Notes: generated from the sequence alone by a model not told the origin. Numbered from the stretch's first letter, positions 13,740 to 22,254 are shown. The stretch is DNA of 48,819 nucleotides from Lachnospiraceae bacterium (GCA_030540075.1 JAUNWX010000013.1:1-48819), one strand, 5' to 3'. Numbers and translations are program-made.

Positions 13740-15431
13740 TTAATCAATTCCTGTGATCGTCCGCATGACTTCGTCTACGGTGGTGATGCCTTCGTCGACG
13801 AGCTTGTCGGCGTTTTCGAGCATGGTGATGTAGCCGGTTTCGTGCGCGAGGCGCTGGAACTCCTGCTTGTCGGCGCCGTCGGTGATGCACTTCCGGAGGG
13901 CGTCGTTCATGACGAGGACCTCGAAGTCACCGATTCGTCCGCGGTAGCCGGTGTTGAAGCAGTTGTCGCAGCCGCGGCCGTGGTAGAAGATCCGGCCCGG
14001 GCGCATCGGCAGTCCCGCGGCCGCAAGCTTATCCGGGGTCATCTGCTCGACCACCTTGCAGTTCGGGCAGACCCGGCCCAGCAATCGCTGGGAAATGATG
14101 CCACGCACGCCCGCCGAAATCAGATACGGCGCGACGCCCATGTCCTTCAGTCGGTCGATCGCCGACACAGCATCCTCGGTATGGATGGTCGTGATGACGA
14201 GGTGTCCGGTCATCGCGGCACGCATCGCGATCTCCGCGGTCTCACCGTCTCGGATCTCGCCGACGCAGATGATATCCGGGTCCTGACGCAGGATCGCACG
14301 CAGGCCCGACGCGAAGGTCAGTCCCACCTTCTCGTTGATCTGCACCTGGGTCGCGCCCTGGATGTTGTACTCGACCGGGTCCTCCAGCGTGATCAGGTTC
14401 GTCGTCTCGCTCAGCAGCTCGTTCACGAGCGCGTACATGGTGGACGACTTACCGGAACCTGTCGGGCCCACGATCATAATGACGCCGGACGTAAGGCCCA
14501 GCAGCCTGTCGATCTTCGCGTCCTCGCTCGCCGGCAGTCCGATGCCGCGGCGGTTCAGCTGACTGCCGTCCCGTCGCAGGATACGGATAACGATCTTTTC
14601 GCCGTAGATCGTCGGCAGCGTCGATACTCGGAGGTCAATGTCTTCGCCCTTCAGTCGTACCTTCGCACGTCCGTCCTGTGGCACGCGCCGCTCGACGATG
14701 TCGAGGTGCGACATGATCTTCACACGGGAAATGACCGACTCCTGCAGGTTCCGCGGAATCGTCAGAATCTTATGCAGTCGTCCATCGATACGCATGCGGA
14801 TGATCATATCCTTCTCGGACGGCTCCCAGTGGATATCGGACGCATTCTCGATGAAGGCACGCTCGATGATGGAGTTGACAAGTCGGATCGTCGGTGCCGC
14901 CACATCACCACTCTCGGTGATGGCCGACGCCTCTCCGCTCGTCACCTCATCCTCGCCGAGGCCGGCCTCTGCGCGCATCTGCGCCATCGCCTGCGCGGCG
15001 CCTTCATTGCCATACAGCGTGCTGATTGCATGGTCGACCGCATTGCCCGCCGCGATCATCGGCACGATGTTCTTCTTGCTGACCATCTTCGCCTGCTCGA
15101 TCGCCATGAAGTTCGTCGGATCAGCCATCGCGAGGAAGAGTGTATCCTTCGAGATAGACACCGGCACCATACGGTTCTCGCGGGCCAGGGCCTTCGGGAT
15201 ATACTGCGACATCTCCGGCTTGATATCCGTCTTCGTGAGGTCAATGTAGTCGATACCCAGCTGCAGTCGCAGCGCGTCGACCATCTGCGCCTCCGTGATG
15301 AAGCCGTGCTTCACCAGCGTCGCACCCAGTCGCTCACGCTCCTCCTTCTGTATCTTCAGGGCCTGCTGGAGCTGCTCCTCGCTGATGAGATGCATCTCCA
15401 CCAGCATATCGCCCAGTCGTTTCGTTCTCAT
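13740..15431 (-). CDS. pilB: Type IV pilus assembly ATPase PilB
   Basis: 563 residues from ATG 15431 with AAGGAG upstream. N-terminal MshEN/GspE domain (LGDMLVEMHLISEEQLQQAL, residues 6-130), a family that in some members binds c-di-GMP. Then the ATPase core with Walker A GPTGSGKS at 322-329, ITLEDPVEYNIQG, Walker B-type DIICVGEIRDGETAEIA and HLVITTIHTEDAVSAID. A tetracysteine zinc site follows (VCPNCK ... GCDNCFNTGYRG). PilB drives pilus extension. It is 67 bases downstream of an EAL-domain c-di-GMP phosphodiesterase gene and is probably co-transcribed with it. Confidence 0.95.
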   Translation of the reverse strand: MRTKRLGDMLVEMHLISEEQLQQALKIQKEERERLGATLVKHGFITEAQMVDALRLQLGIDYIDLTKTDIKPEMSQYIPKALARENRMVPVSISKDTLFLAMADPTNFMAIEQAKMVSKKNIVPMIAAGNAVDHAISTLYGNEGAAQAMAQMRAEAGLGEDEVTSGEASAITESGDVAAPTIRLVNSIIERAFIENASDIHWEPSEKDMIIRMRIDGRLHKILTIPRNLQESVISRVKIMSHLDIVERRVPQDGRAKVRLKGEDIDLRVSTLPTIYGEKIVIRILRRDGSQLNRRGIGLPASEDAKIDRLLGLTSGVIMIVGPTGSGKSSTMYALVNELLSETTNLITLEDPVEYNIQGATQVQINEKVGLTFASGLRAILRQDPDIICVGEIRDGETAEIAMRAAMTGHLVITTIHTEDAVSAIDRLKDMGVAPYLISAGVRGIISQRLLGRVCPNCKVVEQMTPDKLAAAGLPMRPGRIFYHGRGCDNCFNTGYRGRIGDFEVLVMNDALRKCITDGADKQEFQRLAHETGYITMLENADKLVDEGITTVDEVMRTITGID

Positions 15432-15498
15432 ATTTCGTTCTCCTTCAGCACGTCGCGCACGGCTCTCTCCGCCCGCGTTCCGGCGTATGGTCGCCCTG

Positions 15499-17679
15499 TT
15501 ACGACTTCCGTTCCGCCGACGCGACTGCACATCCCGGGCGTCCGCTTTCCCCCTGCCCGATCTCTGCCGTCACTTCCTTCCGTATTCTATCATATAATAC
15601 GGTGAAATTCCGAAGACTTACGAAATATCTTCCGATGCCGTCCGTGCTCTTCGATACGAGGAAGGCATGCGCATGAATCGTCATGATCTTCTCGTCCGCA
15701 CGCTTGTACAGGATGTCCGCCTGACTGCCGGTGAGTGCATTGGCCTCTGCCGCCTCCAGCAGATGCACGATGTCCTCCTTGTTGATGACATAATCCGTGA
15801 TGTGGTTTCGGTAGTCCTCGTCCACCAGCGCTTCGCGGCCCACGATGCTGTAGTAGAGGTCATTGACCCGCACGAGCTCCACATGCTTCTCGGGATCCAT
15901 CTCATAGAACGCCACCGGTCCCAGGATATGATTGAGGAGCGTGTCGCTGTAGACATTGTCGTCAAACATCTCCACCATATGGATGCGGTTCGCCGCGTGG
16001 AGGCGAATGCCGACGGTCTCCACGCGATCACCTGCCCGCAGCATCTCTTCCATGCGATCATACGGGAACGGCCGGTAATAGTAGTAGCCCTGCACGTAGT
16101 AGATGCCGAGTGCCTTCACCATCTTGAGCTGGGCCTCGGTCTCCACGCCCTCACAGACCACCGGCAGATTCAGGAGATGCGCCATGTTGATGATGGACTC
16201 CATGATCTTCACGGTCTTCTGCTCGTCCTTCCCCTGCACGAACTTCATGTCGAGCTTCAGGATGTCGAGTTTCATGTCGCTAAGGGAGTTCAGGTTCGAG
16301 TAGCCGGAGCCGAAATCGTCGAGGTAGATGCGGAAGCCGAGCTCACGCAGGCGCGATACGGTCTTCTGCACGCGGTCATAATTATCCGCATAGGCCGACT
16401 CCGTGACCTCGATGCCGATCAGCTTCGGATCGATGCGGTACTTCTCCTTCAGTGACGCGAAAAGCTGTGCTACGTCGATGAGCTCGAAGTCGATTCTCGA
16501 GACATTGACCGAACAGGTGATGGTCTCGACGCCCTGATCGAGCATCGCGCGCTGCCGCTCGAACACGCGCTCCCAGATGTACTGGTCGAGCATGACCACG
16601 TAGCCGCTGCGCTCGAGGAGCGGGATGTACTCGCCCGGCGAAATCACGCGACCGTCCTTCACCCAGCGCACGAGCGCCTCCATGCTGACCGGCTTACCGC
16701 AGCTGATGTCTACGACCGGCTGCGTATAGAAGGTGAATTCCCTGGCCTGGATGCCGCGGATGATATCCTGAATCATCTCGGCCTCCCGGTCCTTCGACAT
16801 GAACATGTTCGGGCGGAATACCGCGATGTTTTCCTTATGGTTATAACGTACGGTGTTCAGTGCGAGCAGCGCCTTATCGTACATGTTTTCGATGTGCTCG
16901 CTGCGGTCGGTGATTTCATAGATCCCGACCGACTCGGAGAAGCCCATGTTCGCATCCGCGAGGCGCTGGAGTGACTTCCGTACGACCTCCACGATTTCCC
17001 GCGTGCTCCGCTCCGTCGCGAACATACAGCAGAAGTAATCATCCCCCAGGTAGCCCGCGGTGCCGAGCGTCGTCCGGAGCTGCTTCTTCAGCTCGTCCGC
17101 CACCATCATGAGCAGTGCCTGGCTCTTCTCCTCACCATAGATCGCCTCGTAAAGCTTATAGTTATTGATATCCGTGGTAAACAGCAGGAACTTATTCTCC
17201 GGATACTGCGTGAGCAGTGCTTCCGCGTTCTGATAGAAGGTGAAAATATCCGGGAGGCCGATCATCTCACGCTGCGCACGATCCTTTTCGTTGAGCTCCT
17301 CCATCCGCTCGCCCTTCGCGTCGGTGATGTCCCGAAGCAGGACCATGAGTCCGCCCTGCCGTCCCTCATCGGACGCAAAGAACGCGACCTGCTCTACCCA
17401 GCGGAGCCCCTTTTTCGTGTGCATGCGGAACTCGATTTTCTGCATCGCCGGACGGTTTCCATTTCCGACGAAAGTCCGGACCTTGTCCCCGTTCCAAAAG
17501 TTCTCGACACGATCTGCATCCTCACCATACACATCCTGCCGTAGGAAGTGCTCCCGCGCCTCATAGTAGTCGAACGGCGTCGCCGGGAAATCAAAAAGCG
17601 CCGGATTCTGATAGGTAATCTGCGCAAATCCCTCACGAATATGAAGTTCTGTGATCATGTCATAAAACAGCTTCTCCAC
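15499..17679 (-). CDS. PAS-GGDEF(degenerate)-EAL c-di-GMP phosphodiesterase
   Basis: 726 residues from GTG 17679, which has AGGAGGGG just upstream. An N-terminal PAS-like region (to about 120) is followed by a GGDEF domain whose signature is GYLGDDYF, not GGDEF. It is therefore probably not a cyclase. The EAL domain (about 310-550) has EALVRW, NVSRIDF, IEVTESA, LDDFGSGYSN, KLDMKFV and CEGVETEAQ. All expected metal and catalytic positions appear intact, so it should hydrolyse c-di-GMP. The C-terminal 170 residues form another PAS-like domain. It precedes pilB and likely adjusts c-di-GMP for pilus function. The GGCCAATGCA word sits near its 3' end. Confidence 0.9.
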   Translation of the reverse strand: MEKLFYDMITELHIREGFAQITYQNPALFDFPATPFDYYEAREHFLRQDVYGEDADRVENFWNGDKVRTFVGNGNRPAMQKIEFRMHTKKGLRWVEQVAFFASDEGRQGGLMVLLRDITDAKGERMEELNEKDRAQREMIGLPDIFTFYQNAEALLTQYPENKFLLFTTDINNYKLYEAIYGEEKSQALLMMVADELKKQLRTTLGTAGYLGDDYFCCMFATERSTREIVEVVRKSLQRLADANMGFSESVGIYEITDRSEHIENMYDKALLALNTVRYNHKENIAVFRPNMFMSKDREAEMIQDIIRGIQAREFTFYTQPVVDISCGKPVSMEALVRWVKDGRVISPGEYIPLLERSGYVVMLDQYIWERVFERQRAMLDQGVETITCSVNVSRIDFELIDVAQLFASLKEKYRIDPKLIGIEVTESAYADNYDRVQKTVSRLRELGFRIYLDDFGSGYSNLNSLSDMKLDILKLDMKFVQGKDEQKTVKIMESIINMAHLLNLPVVCEGVETEAQLKMVKALGIYYVQGYYYYRPFPYDRMEEMLRAGDRVETVGIRLHAANRIHMVEMFDDNVYSDTLLNHILGPVAFYEMDPEKHVELVRVNDLYYSIVGREALVDEDYRNHITDYVINKEDIVHLLEAAEANALTGSQADILYKRADEKIMTIHAHAFLVSKSTDGIGRYFVSLRNFTVLYDRIRKEVTAEIGQGESGRPGCAVASAERKS

Positions 17680-17803
17680 GTTTCCCCTCCTGACTGCCGG
17701 TTTCTTACCGCCCGCCGTTTCTTTTTTCCCGGGCCGGCTTCGCTGCTGCACCATCGCAGCCGGTCTCTTCTATCCTGCGCCAATGCAGTCGGTCTCTACA
17801 TCG

Positions 17804-18256
17804 TCACTGCGCGCTTACGCTCTGGTCGATCGCCCGGAACAGCTCCAGCGTACTCGAAAAAGCGAAGCTGCGGTCGCCCTCGATCCAGGCAGCGACCCCC
17901 TGCCAGCTCGCGTGCTGGCGCATCTCCGTCCGCACGAAAAAGCTCGCGATACGGCCACGTTCGCCCCAGATCTCCCGCGGCGTCTGCTCCTTCGACAGCT
18001 CCGTCAGCCGTCTCTCCGAAACGAATTCCCGCGGCGTCTCCTCGCTCCGATGACGGATAAACACCCGCGTGCTCTGTGCCGCCTCCGGGTAGTCCCACGC
18101 ATCGTAGAGCGCCTCCATCTTCGCCAGCAGTTCCATACAGGAAGCAAACGGAATCGCCTCAGCACTCCACGGGTGCATGAGACGCCCGCTGAACTCCTGG
18201 TTCTCATACGTATCGATGAGCACCGCGATCAGATTGATGCCATAAAGCTTTTCCAT
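17804..18256 (-). CDS. Hypothetical protein with SWQG domain (long paralogue)
   Basis: 150 residues. The N-terminal two-thirds (YGINLIAVLIDTYENQEFSGRL, KMEALYDAWDYPEAAQSTR) are unrecognised. The C-terminal 50 residues (FFVRTEMRQHASWQGVAAW, FSSTLELFRAIDQ) match the 64-residue protein at 18607-18801: strand, ASWQG, aromatic, then an acidic or basic turn, S.LEL..ID. This small domain recurs in Lachnospiraceae hypotheticals, by memory. It ends 124 bases upstream of the EAL gene start, so it may be co-transcribed. Function unknown. Confidence 0.7.
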   Translation of the reverse strand: MEKLYGINLIAVLIDTYENQEFSGRLMHPWSAEAIPFASCMELLAKMEALYDAWDYPEAAQSTRVFIRHRSEETPREFVSERRLTELSKEQTPREIWGERGRIASFFVRTEMRQHASWQGVAAWIEGDRSFAFSSTLELFRAIDQSVSAQ

Positions 18257-18258
18257 TA

Positions 18259-18378
18259 CTACACCTCGCTCGGACTGAACAGCTGTATATCGCTCTGACT
18301 GATTAAATCACAGTCCTCCCTGGAATCCACATTTAAATTGCACGCAATCGGTTTCGCTAAAAAACGGCTACAGCTCAT
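18259..18378 (-). CDS. Possible 39-residue leader ORF
   Basis: MSCSRFLAKPIACNLNVDSR, then EDCDLISQSDIQLFSPSEV. Its stop codon lies two bases before the ATG of the downstream gene, an arrangement typical of translational coupling. It also overlaps that gene's Shine-Dalgarno site (GAGGTG). No Shine-Dalgarno site of its own is obvious. It is listed because it is the only coding-like content in the 350-base gap 18257-18606. Confidence 0.25.
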   Translation of the reverse strand: MSCSRFLAKPIACNLNVDSREDCDLISQSDIQLFSPSEV

Positions 18379-18571
18379 CAGAAATACATGAAGATCTGCA
18401 ATTTCCTATCGCCAGTTTACGAAACCACTCCGGTAAACCAATTTACATAGATACCTGTATTCTACTTGTTCCGGACAGAAATGTAAATCCGGGATACGAA
18501 ATTGTTACATATTTCACAATTTTGCCGATCATTTCTCTATGAATTTACGAAATCGTTTTCGGCTCCCGTTC

Positions 18572-18597
18572 AAAAAAACCGGAAGCTGAACTTCCGG
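18572..18597 (-). terminator. Intrinsic terminator of the small SWQG protein gene
   Basis: CCGGAAG loop CTTCCGG followed by seven T on the minus strand, ten bases after the stop at 18607. Confidence 0.9.
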
Positions 18598-18606
18598 ATG
18601 TGTATG

Positions 18607-18801
18607 CTATATTTCGTCGTCTTTTGGATCGCTCTCATCCAACGCCTGGTCCATCAGCTTGAGAAGCTCAAGTGCCGATCTGAAATGCTGCGACCGCCCC
18701 TTATCCGCCCAGGTCACCTTTCCCTGCCAGCTCGCATTCTCGCGGCAGCAGACCTCGACGATAAATGTACCCTTGTGCTTCTTTGCTCCATTCTCTTCCA
18801 T
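18607..18801 (-). CDS. Small SWQG-domain protein (short paralogue)
   Basis: 64 residues, starting at ATG 18801 with AGGTGG upstream. It consists almost only of the domain seen at the C-terminus of the 17804-18256 protein: GTFIVEVCCRENASWQGKVT, then WADKGRSQHFRSALELLKLM. It ends in an acidic tail. It has its own terminator, so it is a separate transcript. Function unknown; no membrane segment or signal peptide. Confidence 0.7.
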   Translation of the reverse strand: MEENGAKKHKGTFIVEVCCRENASWQGKVTWADKGRSQHFRSALELLKLMDQALDESDPKDDEI

Positions 18802-18980
18802 GCTGCGTCCACCTGTTCAAAAATCATTCTCGAAGCTGCGCACATGCATCCCGCCAAAACAGGATTCCATATACCCCAAAGAGGACCGCCTATGCACGCC
18901 CCATCTTTAATATGATTAGTATAGCTTATCTCCTCTTAGAAAAGCTATTAAAAAATGCAGATTCTTTGCGATATTTGCAA

Positions 18981-19018
18981 AAAAGAGACGCCCATGGCTT
19001 TTATCAGCCATGGGCGTT
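18981..19018 (-). terminator. Terminator of the CAP-domain gene
   Basis: A 12-bp perfect stem (ACGCCCATGGCT/AGCCATGGGCGT) is followed on the minus strand by CTCTTTTTT. Confidence 0.85.
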
Positions 19019-19063
19019 ACAGTTCGTTTTTATTCTATTTTCGTTTCAGCCTCGTACCGGCGA

Positions 19064-19501
19064 TCAGTCCATTCCGAACTCCTGTGCCCAGTAGGTCTTG
19101 CCGTTCTTTACAACTGAGCTGACAGCGACGGTTGTGAAATCCGGCTTTAAGATGTTTGCCTTATGCTCCGGAGATGCCATCCACGCGTTTACGACTGCGT
19201 CTGCGGTGTTATAACCGTCTGCAAGGTTCTCACCATACATGAGATCCGGATTCACGGTGTACCAGTCAGATCCATCTGGTCTTGTGTGAGAGAAACGAAC
19301 GTTAAGCTCGTTTGCTCTGACAGTTGCTGCTGCTTCCAGAGAAGCGTCGTAACGAAGTGCGTTTAAACCGTTTGCAACGCGGATATCGTTGACCTTTGCG
19401 ATCACCTCGGCTTCGGTGTTGTTCTGTGCGAAACCGGTCATGCTCATCATAATGCCTAAAAATGCAACAACGAATAAAGTTCTAAGAAGCTTCTTCATCA
19501 T
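19064..19501 (-). CDS. Secreted CAP/SCP-domain protein under c-di-GMP riboswitch control
   Basis: 145 residues. The signal peptide (KKLLRTLFVVAFLGIMMSMTGFAQ) is followed by a compact CAP domain of the YkwD type: VNDIRVANGLNALRYDASLE, AATVRANEL, FSHTRPDGSDW, GENLADGY, AWMASPEHKANIL, YWAQEFG. Family members are extracellular; enzymatic activity is mostly unproven. GGAAGGA precedes ATG 19501. The 5' leader carries two c-di-GMP-I aptamers and an intrinsic terminator, so expression should follow cellular c-di-GMP. It is monocistronic, with a strong terminator downstream. Confidence 0.9.
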   Translation of the reverse strand: MMKKLLRTLFVVAFLGIMMSMTGFAQNNTEAEVIAKVNDIRVANGLNALRYDASLEAAATVRANELNVRFSHTRPDGSDWYTVNPDLMYGENLADGYNTADAVVNAWMASPEHKANILKPDFTTVAVSSVVKNGKTYWAQEFGMD

Positions 19502-19513
19502 TTTGTCCTTCCA

Positions 19514-19583
19514 AGTGCAACTGGCTACCCTCGTGGGGCCCTGTAGCTTTGCGTCGCCGGATTGCTCCGGGTTTGCTATTTAA
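19514..19583 (-). ncRNA. c-di-GMP-I riboswitch, proximal aptamer
   Basis: Minus strand: AATAGCAAAC, then CCGGA-GCAA-TCCGG (stem with GNRA loop), the invariant GCGACGCAAAGCTA, then GGGTAGCCAGTTGC. These are the hallmarks of the GEMM-I aptamer. Its 3' P1 strand ends only three bases before the GGAAGGA Shine-Dalgarno site of the CAP gene. Control of ribosome access is therefore likely. Confidence 0.93.
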
Positions 19584-19595
19584 ATGAATCAGGTA

Positions 19596-19627
19596 CAAAA
19601 AACGGCACCGGGAACTTTCCCGCTGCC
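19596..19627 (-). terminator. Terminator between the two aptamers
   Basis: GGCAGCGGGAA ... TTCCCGGTGCC followed by TTTTTT on the minus strand, placed after the distal aptamer and before the proximal one. It is the likely expression platform of the distal riboswitch. Confidence 0.8.
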
Positions 19628-19695
19628 AGTTAACCTAGAACCTTCTTTGAATTAATTCTTGATTCGATAACTAACCTTCGGATTTCTCCATGAAG

Positions 19696-19766
19696 ATTGC
19701 AACTGGCTACCCCCTGTCTGTGGGGCCCTCTAGCTTTGCGTCGCCGAATTACTTCGGTTTTGCCCA
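19696..19766 (-). ncRNA. c-di-GMP-I riboswitch, distal aptamer
   Basis: Minus strand: GGCAAAACC, CCGAA-GTAA-TTCGG (GNRA loop), GCGACGCAAAGCTA, then GGGGTAGCCAGTTGC. It is followed 3' by an intrinsic terminator, suggesting control of transcription elongation. Confidence 0.93.
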
Positions 19767-19851
19767 AATGAGAACCTAGGTCGGATTCTCACCGTTAAAG
19801 AGACGCGAGCACGAAGCTCCTTTTTTTCCTCTTCACCTCTTTACAATCTTT

Positions 19852-19879
19852 ATTCTACCATTGTTTTAATTTATGGCAA
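19852..19879 (-). promoter_or_regulatory. Promoter of the riboswitch-CAP transcript
   Basis: -35 TTGCCA (19879-19874), 16-base spacer, -10 TAGAAT (19857-19852), giving a leader of about 340 bases. Confidence 0.55.
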
Positions 19880-19933
19880 GTCTTTTTCGTGATTTTCGCT
19901 TATTTTTCTGACAGAAGCCCCCGTCACACAAAG

Positions 19934-19957
19934 AAGCTGTGCCTTAGGCACAGCTTT
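19934..19957 (-). terminator. Hairpin downstream of the sortase gene
   Basis: AAGCTGTGCC TTA GGCACAGCTT is a perfect 10-bp stem, followed by CTTTG on the minus strand. It lies between the sortase gene and the CAP leader. Confidence 0.6.
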
Positions 19958-19974
19958 GAATACGTTCGCCACTA

Positions 19975-20022
19975 AGGCATCACGGGGACCCCCGCGCCCT
20001 ACGGGCGGCACTCCCCCGTGAT
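19975..20022. repeat. ATCACGGGG double-hairpin element, copy 1
   Basis: Outer arms ATCACGGGG/CCCCGTGAT and inner arms CCGCGCCC/GGGCGG. It sits right after the sortase stop. A related element with an identical right end (GGCACTCCCCCGTGAT) lies right after the glgA stop at 34064-34110. Confidence 0.6.
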
Positions 20023-20024
20023 AT

Positions 20025-20876
20025 TCACTGCTGATACGCACCCTCGAGTGCGGCGTGCACGACGAAGCGCTGATTTCCGCCGGAGCGGCCGATACAGGTC
20101 GAGAGTGTGAGCAGCGCCGGGCGCTTCACGAAGTCGATGGTGTGCTCATCGATCGCAAGCGTCGACTTCGAGAGACAGCGCTTCACATACTGATCATAGC
20201 CATCCGTGCCCTCGAAATCATCGTAAGTGGCACTCCCATCCGTCGTCTCATAGAAGGAAAAGATCCGGTACTTTCGCACGTGTCCCTTCGTATAGACATA
20301 GATATACGGATTCGAAGCGCAGAGCCCCGGCTCCTTTTCAAGCTTTTTCAGCGTACCAAACATCGAGCCGTTTTTCATATTGTGTCCGAAGATGAAGGTA
20401 TTCTTCGCACGAAAATCATGCGGACTCAGGCTGTCATAGAAAATCGAGCCGGCGAAGTTCCTCTTCCCCTCGAAGGTCTTGTGAAGATAATCGGCGTTGT
20501 CACTGGAGTATACGACCGGATACTTGAGATCGAGCACCGGGATGTACAGAACACAGGCGAAATCCGCGTTCGTGTTCAGCAGCGCATCATAATCGATCTG
20601 CAGGGCCGGATACGGCAGTGCCTTCGCGCTCCCGCTCTCTCCCGCAGCGCCATCTGCGTCCCCGGCGACTGCATTGGCCGCCGCCGCGTCCCCACCACGG
20701 ATATAATCCTCCGCGAGATCCGCGTACTCATCCCCCGCCGCCTTATACTCCATGTAGTCGCGCAGGAAAAGACCGCCGAAAATCAGCATCGCCGCAATCG
20801 CAACGACCGGCACCATATAAAACAGAAGCCCCCCGACCCCGGACGATTTCTTCTGTTCTCCCTTTCTCGAAGCCAT
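20025..20876 (-). CDS. srtB: Class B sortase
   Basis: 283 residues. N-terminal transmembrane anchor (residues 15-38), then an Ala/Gly/Asp-rich linker (61-88) holding the GGCCAATGCA word as Ala-Asn-Ala. The catalytic domain has VLYIPVLDLKYPVVYSSDNADYL, His165 in FIFGHNMKNGSMF, Cys261 in TLSTC and Arg270. The long helix region between them is typical of class B. It would cleave a C-terminal sorting signal and attach a protein to peptidoglycan or join pilus subunits. No substrate with a sorting motif is in the window. AAAGGATG precedes the ATG. Confidence 0.92.
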   Translation of the reverse strand: MASRKGEQKKSSGVGGLLFYMVPVVAIAAMLIFGGLFLRDYMEYKAAGDEYADLAEDYIRGGDAAAANAVAGDADGAAGESGSAKALPYPALQIDYDALLNTNADFACVLYIPVLDLKYPVVYSSDNADYLHKTFEGKRNFAGSIFYDSLSPHDFRAKNTFIFGHNMKNGSMFGTLKKLEKEPGLCASNPYIYVYTKGHVRKYRIFSFYETTDGSATYDDFEGTDGYDQYVKRCLSKSTLAIDEHTIDFVKRPALLTLSTCIGRSGGNQRFVVHAALEGAYQQ

Positions 20877-20925
20877 TTCGCATCATCCTTTCTCATGTGA
20901 TATTGCAAGTCACCCTTTAATACCT

Positions 20926-20954
20926 AGCATACGTCTCCTTCATAATACATGCAA
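20926..20954 (-). promoter_or_regulatory. Promoter of the sortase gene
   Basis: -35 TTGCAT (20954-20949), 17-base spacer, -10 TATGCT (20931-20926). Confidence 0.5.
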
Positions 20955-21022
20955 GAAAAACACCACGTTTAACTTCAGGAGATAGCAGCGCATGGGACGC
21001 ACCGGAGGGCTGCCACACCCAG

Positions 21023-21883
21023 CTAGAACTTCGGCTTCGGCTGATAGTGAATCTCATTCACGTTATACACCGTCACGAAGGCCTTCGGATCGACTTTCAT
21101 CACGAAATCCATCAGCCGGCGGAACTCATGCTTCGTCACGATCGCGATGATCTCCGTGTGCTTCTCGAGATTGTAGGCGCCGACCGCCTCATAGAGTGTC
21201 GCACCGCCGATCTCGCGGATGATGAACTGCCGGATCTCCTCGCAGTGATCCTGCGACACGATACAGACGCGCTTCTTGATCGTCTGTCCGAAGATGAAGT
21301 AGTCGAGGATGATTCCGTTGAAGTAGGTACCGAGCAGACTGAGCACCACCGTCTTCGAGTCATACGCAAGCGCACTGGAAAGGGCAATGATGACGCCCGC
21401 AGCGGTCATCGCCTTTCCGAGCTCGATATGAAAATACTTATTCAGCAGCTTCGCGACGACATCAAGCCCCCCGGAGGAAGCATTGTCATTAAACAGGATA
21501 CTGCAGCCGACCGACACGACGATGCAGTACGCCACGACGTCGAGGGTCGGATCCCCGGTGAGCGAGGTATAGTGCGGGAACAGCAGCTCGAACAGGCCGA
21601 GGATCAGCGGCAGGATGATCGAGGTATAGGCCGTTTTAAAGCCGAACTCCTTTCCGAACACCGCATAGCCGACGATCAGCAGGATACCGTTCATGATCAT
21701 CGTGAGCTGTGAGATGCTGAGCGGCACGAAATGCTGCAGCACGATAGCGAGACCCGAGATGCTTGACACCGCCGCATGGCTCGGCACCAGAAAGAAAAAG
21801 ACCGCAGCCGCAATGATCGTGCAGGCGACGGTCATCAGCAGGATATCCTTCAGGATCAGGCGATAAGAGAGCTTCTGTTTCAT
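21023..21883 (-). CDS. YitT family membrane protein
   Basis: 286 residues from ATG 21883 (AAGGAAGG upstream). Five or more membrane helices in the first 180 residues, with the family block FFLVPSHAAVSSISGLAIVL and FNDNASSGGLDVVAKLLNKY. The C-terminal cytoplasmic DUF2179 domain (VCIVSQDHCEEIRQFIIREI ... TEIIAIVTKHEFRRLMDFV, FVTVYNVNEIHY) is intact. The family is widespread in Bacillota; the transported substrate is not established. Single gene with its own promoter. Confidence 0.9.
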   Translation of the reverse strand: MKQKLSYRLILKDILLMTVACTIIAAAVFFFLVPSHAAVSSISGLAIVLQHFVPLSISQLTMIMNGILLIVGYAVFGKEFGFKTAYTSIILPLILGLFELLFPHYTSLTGDPTLDVVAYCIVVSVGCSILFNDNASSGGLDVVAKLLNKYFHIELGKAMTAAGVIIALSSALAYDSKTVVLSLLGTYFNGIILDYFIFGQTIKKRVCIVSQDHCEEIRQFIIREIGGATLYEAVGAYNLEKHTEIIAIVTKHEFRRLMDFVMKVDPKAFVTVYNVNEIHYQPKPKF

Positions 21884-21914
21884 ACGTAAAAACCTTCCTT
21901 TAAATGATGCTTTG

Positions 21915-21944
21915 ATTCTACAATTTTCCGGCATACCTTTTCAA
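21915..21944 (-). promoter_or_regulatory. Promoter of the yitT-like gene
   Basis: -35 TTGAAA (21944-21939), 18-base spacer, -10 TAGAAT (21920-21915). The remaining AT-rich gap to 22225 holds no gene that I can support. Confidence 0.5.
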
Positions 21945-22225
21945 CATATCCGCCGCTTTTTTAGGCTTTTTCAGGAAGCTTTTTTGCATAAATGTGGCCT
22001 TCCTGCCGCGCTATACTTGCATAAGTGCGCGCTGCGTATGTATATTTATGCATTTAATATAAGTTTTCCAGATGCTTTCGGATGATCGTCGTAGCGATAT
22101 CCCCATCATCAAACCACAACATATAGTGATTCATTCATTAAATATCCCCTATTTACTAGGTATGATATGGTTAGTCTGGACTAAAATAATTTTTTAAAAA
22201 AATACATTTTTTGAAACTTTTCCGG

Positions 22226-22254
22226 TTGTAGTTTTCGAGAATCTATATTAATAT
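22226..22254 (+). promoter_or_regulatory. Promoter of the ferredoxin gene
   Basis: -35 TTGTAG (22226-22231), 17-base spacer, -10 TAATAT (22249-22254), preceded by an A/T-rich stretch that could act as an UP element. Confidence 0.5.

Noticed and set aside
13710-15605. Long plus-strand frame of about 630 codons opposite pilB
   Set aside because: Arginine/histidine/leucine-rich antisense shadow of a GC-rich gene with clear PilB motifs on the other strand.
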